A stretch of DNA of 19,399 nt from JAHJDO01 sp030671985 [NCBI: bacterium] (GTDB taxonomy: Bacteria > JAHJDO01), in the NCBI GenBank assembly GCA_030671985.1, contig DAOVHI010000006.1, forward strand, positions 1 through 19,399, written 5' to 3'. Shown one piece after another: positions 14,096 to 19,399 of this stretch (position 1 is the stretch's first letter; every line of letters begins with the position of its first letter). The notes under the pieces were generated by a model. The model did no database searches and was not told where the DNA came from. It worked only from the letters and a program-made list of their open reading frames with translations. Made by a program: the position numbers and the translations under genes.

Positions 14096-14104
14096 CACTC
14101 GTCG
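14058..14104. repeat. Heptanucleotide tandem repeat and imperfect palindrome at a gene junction
   Basis: Four exact copies of GATGGGT (14058-14085) and a partial fifth are followed by GATCACTCATCACTCGTC, which mirrors the last two repeats with three mismatches around GTGATCAC. The array spans the stop codon of the upstream gene and the start of the GT39 gene. A unit of seven is not a multiple of three, so copy-number change would shift the GT39 frame. Confidence 0.9.
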
Positions 14105-15356
14105 CTTCTTTGCTTTTTAAAACAATCCACATCATCCAGAGAGAAACAGCGGTTAGGATGCTTCTGAAGATACCTATAAACTTATGCGCAGAGAAAAACT
14201 TGTTCATAATTGCGATAGGCGGTGTGAGGGTTATTGCGAATTTGGGGTTTATTGGAGCAAAGAGAAAAGTTGTATTAACTTTGCCCAACTGACATACATA
14301 AACAAAGAAGCATATGGTTTGCACGGCAAAAAGTTTGACTAATCGTTTATCATCCTTTATGCAAAGAGCAATGTACGGTACGAGCCATGCAAAGAATTGA
14401 AGATGGAAATAACATGTTGCAAAAAGCCATAGGTGAAAGCACAGCAGGTACTTTATCAGTGAATCTACTTTCTCATCCCGATGCTGGAGCTGATGCAGAA
14501 TTAACAGAACATATCCGACGATAAATACGTAAACCGTATTATGAATACCAAGCGGGAAGTTCATGCTTAACAGATAATCTATGTAGCCCGCATTGGCAAG
14601 CTGTGTTACTGCGCCTATTTTGCCTGTAAATATTCTCGGAAGATTCGCCAGTATAAATGGCAGTAACGTAATCGACGCGTATTTAATTCTATCTGTGGAT
14701 TTATCAGATAGTGAAATAATAAAGAAAGGGACCAGTAGGATGGGATAAGCTCTGAGGGCGATAGCAATGCCTAATAAGATAGCGGCAAATATCTTTTTCT
14801 CTCTTTTTATAAAGTACAGCGAAAGAAGTATGAAGAATATTACGATTACCTCATGGCGGCCGAATATGTAAGTGATGAAAATAATAACAGGGTTTAACAT
14901 CCAGAATTTAAACGCCGTAATGCCCCAGTTTTTATTCTTGCTTATTTTAAGAAGCAGGAAAGCGCAGCCAATTCCAAATAATAGATAAGGTATCTTCATC
15001 CAGAATAATGTCCAGAATGCCATTGGATCGCTTATAAACTTGAAGTACGTATTAAACATTGCCCTAATCTGTTCTCCGTTTATCGGATGTGTGCTTGGAC
15101 ACCATGGCACATCCCACAGGCGGCTCATATACGGCATAAAAGGATAAAGAATAATGAGAAACAGAGCGTGCAGATAGTTCATCAATATTTGAGATGCAGG
15201 CATAAGGAAATCATGCTTAAAAGCTATGAGATATGCTCTGTGATACGGCCAGAGAAGGTCGCACGAGGCGGTAAAAGGCATAAGGAACAGGCGGATAAAA
15301 AGTCCTATTAAAAAATATTTCTTTATCTCTGAACCTGTTTTAGCTTTATCAGACAT
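14088..15356 (-). CDS. Polytopic GT-C-type glycosyltransferase (GT87/mannosyltransferase-like)
   Basis: A 422-residue protein with about ten hydrophobic segments. Features resemble polyprenol-phosphate-dependent GT-C mannosyltransferases (GT87/DUF2029, PIG-M-like): a first periplasmic loop with CDLLWPYHRAYL, then a conserved-looking helix pair FKFWMLNPVIIFITYIFGRH and LGIAIALRAYPILLVPFF, where Asn-Pro and Arg-Ala-Tyr-Pro are common in this group. No soluble domain is present. The ATG at 15356 overlaps the previous stop by 8 bp, and its own stop lies inside the next gene's start, so it is translationally coupled on both sides. Donor and acceptor are unknown; the family call is by pattern, not by an alignment. 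Confidence 0.7.
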   Translation of the reverse strand: MSDKAKTGSEIKKYFLIGLFIRLFLMPFTASCDLLWPYHRAYLIAFKHDFLMPASQILMNYLHALFLIILYPFMPYMSRLWDVPWCPSTHPINGEQIRAMFNTYFKFISDPMAFWTLFWMKIPYLLFGIGCAFLLLKISKNKNWGITAFKFWMLNPVIIFITYIFGRHEVIVIFFILLSLYFIKREKKIFAAILLGIAIALRAYPILLVPFFIISLSDKSTDRIKYASITLLPFILANLPRIFTGKIGAVTQLANAGYIDYLLSMNFPLGIHNTVYVFIVGYVLLILHQLQHRDEKVDSLIKYLLCFHLWLFATCYFHLQFFAWLVPYIALCIKDDKRLVKLFAVQTICFFVYVCQLGKVNTTFLFAPINPKFAITLTPPIAIMNKFFSAHKFIGIFRSILTAVSLWMMWIVLKSKEATSDE

Positions 15357-16269
15357 GTTTGAAGTCTTTCCTCAAAAAGATCAATGATACCAATAAAAAC
15401 AATATTTCAGGAATAAGCGTCCATAATCTGGATATCAATGCAATCATTATAGCAAATGATGCAGGTATGTACATAGTTAATAGAACGGACATCACTCCCT
15501 CCTTCACTCCTAATCCGCCGGGAGTAACAAATGACAAAAAACCTATTAGGTAGCTTAACATGTATATTCCGCTTATCGGCAGAATTAGCGCAGTACTTAT
15601 GGAATACATAGAACGCAATAAAAAGAAAAATCCAATACATTGAGCAAAACCCGTACAGATATGGAACAATAGAATAAGTAGAAGCTGTGTGTATTTTAAG
15701 TTTAAACTAATAATTTGTCTTTTAGTGAGTTTCGATATTAGCTTTAGGGCGTATTGTATTATTGACGGATGGATCAATACAACGCAGGATAAAAGAATTA
15801 AAACCAATATATCCAGTCTCAGAAAGCCTCTTAGACTTATTCCTGAGTATACGCCTAATAGTGCGATAGAAATAACTGCAACTAATCCAATAATATTTTC
15901 CAGAGCTATAGAGAGAAGAATCTTTCCTTTCTTTATTCCAATTTTATTTCCTAAATATACTCTTCCCATTATCGGCCAAATCTTACCGGGTATGAATCTA
16001 CTTATCTGAGAGATAGAAACTATGTATAGAGCTTGTTTGAATTTAATTGATTCTCCTAAAAACTTGAGAAGCAGTATCCAAACAAAAACTGATAGTATAT
16101 AGACAAATATTAATATTATAACAGCGATACTAATATCGTAAGGATTGAATTGAATAGATCCTACGGGGATTTTTTGAAGATTAACGTACAGGGTTTTTAA
16201 CAAAAAGACTATGATTGTTACGGAAATAATACTGCCGATTATTAGACGGGGCTTATTTTTAGTGATCAT
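15349..16269 (-). CDS. Flippase-like LPG_synthase_TM (UPF0104/AglD-type) membrane protein
   Basis: A 306-residue membrane protein with about eight helices and the lysylphosphatidylglycerol-synthase transmembrane (TIGR00374-like) plan. Characteristic elements are FIPGKIWPIMGRVYLG near residues 93-108 and LSFVTPGGLGVKEGVMSVLL near residues 244-263. In glycan loci such proteins are often called flippase-like and are thought to help lipid-linked sugar transfer, as with AglD and dolichol-phosphate-mannose chemistry in archaea; their exact activity is seldom shown. It has no C-terminal aminoacyl-transfer domain, so it is not MprF. The ATG overlaps the methyltransferase stop as ATGA, and it overlaps the downstream gene by 8 bp. 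Confidence 0.85.
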   Translation of the reverse strand: MITKNKPRLIIGSIISVTIIVFLLKTLYVNLQKIPVGSIQFNPYDISIAVIILIFVYILSVFVWILLLKFLGESIKFKQALYIVSISQISRFIPGKIWPIMGRVYLGNKIGIKKGKILLSIALENIIGLVAVISIALLGVYSGISLRGFLRLDILVLILLSCVVLIHPSIIQYALKLISKLTKRQIISLNLKYTQLLLILLFHICTGFAQCIGFFFLLRSMYSISTALILPISGIYMLSYLIGFLSFVTPGGLGVKEGVMSVLLTMYIPASFAIMIALISRLWTLIPEILFLLVSLIFLRKDFKHV

Positions 16270-16901
16270 AAATCCTTAACTGCAAATATTCCAAAGCTCA
16301 TTTTAGGATAAAAAAATACTAACAGTTCTGATATTGCCGCAAGGACTCCCCAAAAAAACCAAGGTTTATATTTAATCCTGCCCTTTTTACCTCTAATAAA
16401 TTTAAACCCTCTTATTCCATAGCATTTATATCCCATGTCTTTTAATTCATTTTCACACCAACCGGATTGATGAACTTCGTAAGGATTGTTTTTGATGGTT
16501 TCCTGAGCGAGAAAACCGTTCGGAGTCGAAATTAAAATCCTCTTTTTTGCTATAGATTCCATCTTTTTTATTAGTTCAATAGCTTCTTGTTTTTTGAAGT
16601 GTTCTACAACTTCAAGGGCTACGACAGCATCAAAGCTTTTTTTAGAGTACGCTTTACCAATATCTAATATATCTATAATCCTATATTTGTTATGAAGTCC
16701 TTTATTCTTACTTTCCAGTATGGCAGGTTCAAAAATATCTACTCCTTCTTTATGCAATGATAATTTCATTTTCCCTAGAGGAGAGTTGCTCCCGCATCCA
16801 ACATCCAAAACGGATTTACAATCAACTAGATTTTTTTCTATTGTTCTGTAAAGAAAGCGTCTGCCAATTTTAATAAATAAAGATTTCATTTTGTAAATCA
16901 T
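16266..16901 (-). CDS. Class I SAM-dependent methyltransferase
   Basis: A 211-residue Rossmann-type methyltransferase. SAM-binding motif I is VLDVGCGSNSPLG (31-43); an acidic motif II follows at GVDIFEPA, and motif IV is FDAVVALEVVEHF, the Methyltransf_11/23 pattern. ISTPNGF lies after it. The last 25 residues are hydrophobic (WFFWGVLAAISELLVFFYP), suggesting membrane association. First gene of a four-gene glycan operon, so it may methylate a sugar or glycolipid; the substrate is not deducible. The start is uncertain: ATG 16901 or ATG 16889, neither with a clear ribosome-binding site. I see no convincing minus-strand promoter in the 81-bp gap upstream. Confidence 0.85.
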   Translation of the reverse strand: MIYKMKSLFIKIGRRFLYRTIEKNLVDCKSVLDVGCGSNSPLGKMKLSLHKEGVDIFEPAILESKNKGLHNKYRIIDILDIGKAYSKKSFDAVVALEVVEHFKKQEAIELIKKMESIAKKRILISTPNGFLAQETIKNNPYEVHQSGWCENELKDMGYKCYGIRGFKFIRGKKGRIKYKPWFFWGVLAAISELLVFFYPKMSFGIFAVKDL

Positions 16902-16947
16902 ATTCTATCGGAATTAAATAATCAAGAATTTGTGTAATGTAATTTGT

Positions 16948-16976
16948 TTGACATGCCGGCAGTTACTCTCTAAAAT
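16948..16976 (+). promoter_or_regulatory. Promoter of the GT2 gene, predicted leaderless
   Basis: A perfect TTGACA (16948-16953) lies 17 nt from TAAAAT (16971-16976). The expected start, seven bases on, is position 16983, the A of the ATG, and no Shine-Dalgarno sequence is present. Confidence 0.65.
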
Positions 16977-16982
16977 CCCTAA

Positions 16983-18053
16983 ATGATGAGGACAAATAAT
17001 TATTTTACTTCTATAATCATATTAAACTTGAACCAAAAAGAAACAACAGAAAAATGTGTAAATTCTGTCTTAAAACAGGATCATCAGAATTTTGAGATAA
17101 TTGTAGTTGATAACGGTTCTTCAGATAACTCTTTTGAATATCTTCAAAATATTTATGCGCATGAATCCAAAGTCAAGCTTTATAGATTGAATAATAATCT
17201 AGGGTTTGTTGGCGGCAATAATTTCGCATTTAAAAAATCATCCAAAAGTTCGCAGTATTGTGTATTCCTTAACAACGATACAACGGTTGAAAAGGACTGG
17301 CTTCGGGAATTGATAAAGCCTTTATCTCTGGATTTCACCATTGCTGCAGCCACAGCAATAGAGATAAGTAATAATACACCTTTGTTTAGATGGGGAAAGG
17401 AGTTTATTACAACAAATCTTATTGGTATAAATACATTTTATAGCATGAATTACAATGCAGATATAATGGATGCATTTATGATTGATGGCGCTTCTTTTGC
17501 CTTTAGAAAAGAGCTGGTTGATATCCCTTTTGATGAGGATTTTTTTGCATATAGAGAGGACATGCATTTAAGCTGGAGATTTCAACTTATGAAATACAGA
17601 GTGGTTTTTGTCCGTCGTTCAATTTTCTATCATACAAAAGGACTAACAAGGAAATCAGACCCCTTCATAGACAAGCAGTGTATTTATTGTGCGGAAAGGA
17701 ATAGGATTCTATGCTTACTATTATTTTATGAGTTAAAAACGTTATTAAAAGTTTTCCCGCTTATATTGTTTGGTATTGCAACTACCAATTTTATTCAGCC
17801 GCTAAGATTTTTAATTAGGTGCAAAAGTTATTTATGGCTGCTAACAAATATCAGGACAATAATGATAAAAAGAAAGAAGCTTCAATCTCTTAGAAAGGTT
17901 TCAGATAAAGCAATATTAAAAAAAATGAGCTATCAAAACAATATAACATATAATAGAATTAAAATTCCGCGCATTTTTAAGCGAATTATTAATCAATTAT
18001 TTAAGTATTATTGTATCTTACTTAATATTAAAACCTTAGAGTTTCATTCATGA
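16983..18053 (+). CDS. GT2-family glycosyltransferase (rhamnosyltransferase-like)
   Basis: Cytoplasmic GT-A enzyme transferring a sugar from a nucleotide donor in surface glycan synthesis. The 356 residues show the GT2 pattern: SIIILNLNQ at the N-terminus, VDNGSSDNS (nucleotide binding), NNNLGFVGGNNFAF, then LNNDTTVEKDWL (the metal-binding DxD equivalent). The catalytic-base region is FDEDFFAYREDMHLSWRFQL, and YHTKG is typical of rhamnosyltransferase-like members. The C-terminal 120 residues are basic with a hydrophobic stretch (LKVFPLILFGIATTNFI), suggesting membrane attachment. Two ATGs occur in tandem (16983, 16986); the first fits a leaderless start. It is very AT-rich. It is divergent from the methyltransferase operon and probably serves the same glycan. 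Confidence 0.9.
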   Translation: MMRTNNYFTSIIILNLNQKETTEKCVNSVLKQDHQNFEIIVVDNGSSDNSFEYLQNIYAHESKVKLYRLNNNLGFVGGNNFAFKKSSKSSQYCVFLNNDTTVEKDWLRELIKPLSLDFTIAAATAIEISNNTPLFRWGKEFITTNLIGINTFYSMNYNADIMDAFMIDGASFAFRKELVDIPFDEDFFAYREDMHLSWRFQLMKYRVVFVRRSIFYHTKGLTRKSDPFIDKQCIYCAERNRILCLLLFYELKTLLKVFPLILFGIATTNFIQPLRFLIRCKSYLWLLTNIRTIMIKRKKLQSLRKVSDKAILKKMSYQNNITYNRIKIPRIFKRIINQLFKYYCILLNIKTLEFHS

Positions 18054-18084
18054 ATTATACAAGTCTGGTAAACTGGAAAAACTT

Positions 18085-18216
18085 ATGATTATGCAGGTTT
18101 TAGTTTTGTGTATTGGGCTTGCGTCGATCCTTGTTTACATGTCTTTACATAAGAGACATCTAGAGACTGCGGTTACAGCGCGTCCCAGCGCTAGATTGTA
18201 CAAAATAATTTATTGA
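18085..18216 (+). CDS. Possible small single-pass membrane peptide
   Basis: A 43-codon frame from ATG 18085 (or ATG 18091): one hydrophobic helix (MQVLVLCIGLASILVYMSL), then a basic tail beginning HKRHLETAVTARPSARLYK. GGAAAA lies about seven bases before the first ATG. It fits between the GT2 stop and the rex promoter, and its stop is 4 bp before the rex -35. I recognise no family. Hydrophobic helix plus positive tail is plausible for a real small protein, but chance cannot be excluded. Confidence 0.35.
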   Translation: MIMQVLVLCIGLASILVYMSLHKRHLETAVTARPSARLYKIIY

Positions 18217-18219
18217 TTA

Positions 18220-18248
18220 TTGACAACGATTTTAGTTAGTGATAATAT
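18220..18248 (+). promoter_or_regulatory. Promoter of the rex operon
   Basis: TTGACA (18220-18225) lies 17 nt from TAATAT (18243-18248). The -10 lies inside the upstream Rex-like operator (18237-18254). The start near 18255 falls between the two operator copies, so Rex binding would block transcription. Confidence 0.7.
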
Positions 18249-18254
18249 TCACGA
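18237..18254. promoter_or_regulatory. Rex operator-like site, upstream copy
   Basis: TAGTGATAATATTCACGA fits the Rex consensus TTGTGA-N6-TCACAA with two mismatches. It covers the -10 box. With the downstream copy it forms an exact 14-bp inverted repeat (18239-18252 and 18260-18273). Confidence 0.7.
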
Positions 18255-18257
18255 AAT

Positions 18258-18275
18258 TTGTGAATATTATCACAA
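18258..18275. promoter_or_regulatory. Rex operator, downstream copy
   Basis: TTGTGAATATTATCACAA is a full match to TTGTGA-N6-TCACAA. It lies immediately after the predicted transcription start and just before the rex ribosome-binding site, consistent with autorepression relieved by NADH. Confidence 0.88.
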
Positions 18276-18283
18276 GGAATTAA

Positions 18284-18919
18284 ATGGAAAGCTATAAAAT
18301 TCCAAAGAGATCGGTAGAGAGATTATCCATATACAAGAGAATTTTGAAGGTAATAATGGATGCCGGTTTTACGACTGTCTCTTCAAGTGAACTTGCAGAA
18401 AGGGCAGGACTCAATCCTGCTCAGGTAAGAAAAGACCTTGTGTATTTCGGTCAATTCGGGACTCCCGGTATGGGATACCAGGTGTCAACGCTTCACAGGG
18501 CAATTACTAGGATAATGGGTTTGCACAAGAAGATTCCCGTGGCATTAGCCGGTGCGGGGAACCTTGGACAGGCATTATTATCTTATCAGGGATTCAAGGA
18601 CCGCGGATTTATAATAGAGTCTATTTTTGATAATGATCCTGAAAAAGTTGGGAAGATGAAAAACGGGATAAAAATACGAAATGAGAAGAATAGCAGCAGT
18701 GAAATTAAAGATAAGAAGATCAAGGTGGGAATTATTTCAACACCTTCCTCCGCAGCGCAGTCCATTGCAAACAAGTTGATTGAGGGAGGCATTAAAGGGA
18801 TATTGAACTTTGCGCCAATAGAACTTAAAGTTCCTTCGGGAATAATTGTGGTTAATGTTGCTTTATGTGAAAAACTGGAAATGTTGTCCTATTATCTGTC
18901 AAAAAGGAAAATACTATGA
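18284..18919 (+). CDS. rex: Redox-sensing transcriptional repressor Rex
   Basis: NAD(H)-sensing dimeric repressor of fermentation, hydrogenase and electron-transfer genes; rising NADH/NAD+ releases it from DNA. The 211 residues have the Rex layout. The N-terminal winged helix (about 1-80) carries SSSELAERAGLNPAQVRKDL and the wing FGQFGTPGMGYQV. The Rossmann domain has GAGNLGQALL (90-99) and IFDNDPEKVG, and a C-terminal dimer-swap helix (NVALCEKLEMLSYYL) follows. The ATG at 18284 has AAGGA five bases upstream. Two operator copies sit in its promoter. It overlaps the next gene by 4 bp (ATGA), so rex, the DRTGG protein and the CBS protein are probably one operon. Confidence 0.96.
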   Translation: MESYKIPKRSVERLSIYKRILKVIMDAGFTTVSSSELAERAGLNPAQVRKDLVYFGQFGTPGMGYQVSTLHRAITRIMGLHKKIPVALAGAGNLGQALLSYQGFKDRGFIIESIFDNDPEKVGKMKNGIKIRNEKNSSSEIKDKKIKVGIISTPSSAAQSIANKLIEGGIKGILNFAPIELKVPSGIIVVNVALCEKLEMLSYYLSKRKIL

Positions 18920-19251
18920 AAATTAGGAATGTTGCCCGCATTTTAGAGGCTGAAATATTGTGCTGCGAAAATTATCTTGGGAAAGAAATTGCTGATTTTG
19001 CGGCAAGTGATCTTTTAAGTGACGTTCTGGCTTATGAAAATGAAAACTATTTGCTTTTGACAGGGCTTACTTCTCAACAGGTCGTTCGGACAGCTGAGAT
19101 AACAGGCGCGGTTGCTATTGTCTTTGTAAGAGGGAAACTTCCTCCTCAGGAAGCAATCGGATTGGCAAAATCTCATAATATTCCCCTTATGATGACCGAC
19201 AAATCGATGTTTGATTCCTGCAGGAAAATAACCGAGGAACTTAGTAAATAA
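18916..19251 (+). CDS. DRTGG-domain protein
   Basis: A 111-residue soluble protein matching the stand-alone DRTGG domain (PF07085 type). It has the start KIRNVARILEAEILCCENYL, the core ASDLLSDVLAY, LLTGLTSQQVVRTAEITGAV, and an end with HNIPLMMTDKSMFDSCRKI. The domain is thought to be a regulatory, ligand-binding module, known next to CBS domains and in phosphotransacetylases. Stand-alone versions occur beside redox regulators, hydrogenase genes and anti-sigma-type kinases in anaerobes (recalled, not searched). It begins inside the rex stop (ATGA) and ends directly before the next ATG, so it is co-translated with rex. Ligand unknown. Confidence 0.8.
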   Translation: MKIRNVARILEAEILCCENYLGKEIADFAASDLLSDVLAYENENYLLLTGLTSQQVVRTAEITGAVAIVFVRGKLPPQEAIGLAKSHNIPLMMTDKSMFDSCRKITEELSK

Positions 19252-19399
19252 ATGAATATACATAATCATTCTAAGGAAAAATTAAGTTTGGCCAATGAGC
19301 TGATATATGAGATTAAGGTCAAGGAGGCAATGTCTAAAAAACTGGTTTTCTTTGATAAAAATGCTACTTTTAGAGAAATTCAGTTGACACTCAAGAAGA
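19252..19399 (+). CDS. Probable CBS-domain protein, 5' part only
   Basis: An open frame starts at ATG 19252, immediately after the TAA of the DRTGG gene, and runs off the window after 49 codons. The visible part has SLANELIYEIKVKEAMSKKL followed by VFFDKNATFREIQLTLKK. The VKEAM-x4-(L/V)-x4-D-A/NATFREI pattern is how CBS domains normally begin (family KxVMTxxxVTVxPDxTLxEa). GAGGAA in the end of the previous gene can serve as ribosome-binding site. The remaining domains (often a second CBS or a GHKL kinase in such operons) cannot be seen. Confidence 0.6.
   Translation, partial: MNIHNHSKEKLSLANELIYEIKVKEAMSKKLVFFDKNATFREIQLTLKK

Overview
The window (19,399 bp, AT-rich) looks like chromosomal DNA from an uncultured Gram-negative anaerobe. 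A heptose epimerase of LPS core synthesis (HldD) and an O-antigen-ligase-like protein point to an outer membrane. A six-subunit Rnf complex and the NADH sensor Rex point to anaerobic, ferredoxin-based energy metabolism. Short prepilins with an almost invariant [20 protein letters not shown] start followed by a YxDGHV motif are common in Omnitrophota, Lentisphaerota and related PVC-type lineages. That placement is inference; no rRNA is present to test it.

Layout. 1-604 (minus): three tRNA genes (Lys-CUU, Leu-UAG, Gly-GCC) behind a good promoter, running into the 5' end of trigger factor. 654-5416 (minus): rnfCDGEAB, tightly packed, with a multi-cluster RnfB. 5417-5590: short divergent control region with back-to-back promoters and a palindromic element. 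5591-10062 (plus): hldD, two tandem prepilin-like genes behind a full-consensus promoter and in front of a strong terminator, then a Wzy/WaaL-like ligase with C-terminal TPRs. 10136-12695: decayed stretch with a possible TPR remnant, one intact polyprenyl-phosphate sugar transferase gene, a GT4/DUF1972 pseudogene and a GT39 pseudogene. 12683-16901 (minus): four-gene surface-glycan operon (methyltransferase, flippase-like protein, two GT-C-type transferases) with 4-8 bp overlaps. 16983-18053 (plus): a GT2 transferase, then a possible 43-residue membrane peptide. 18220-19399 (plus): rex with two operators, a DRTGG protein and the start of a probable CBS-domain protein.

How it fits. Rex probably controls its own operon, and possibly rnf. 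The central part is a surface-polysaccharide locus: initiation by the sugar-phosphate transferase, extension by GT2/GT39/GT-C enzymes, attachment or polymerisation by the ligase, and HldD for the lipid A core. It shows gene decay.

The most unusual signal is a set of short, GC-rich palindromic elements. Three lie inside the ligase gene: a perfect 30-bp palindrome on exact codon boundaries, and two copies of one repeat read in different frames. Each falls in a hydrophilic loop without breaking the ORF. A possible decayed relative lies in hldD, and a different palindromic element occupies the rnf leader. Several genes also have consensus-like promoters so close to the ATG that leaderless transcripts are likely.
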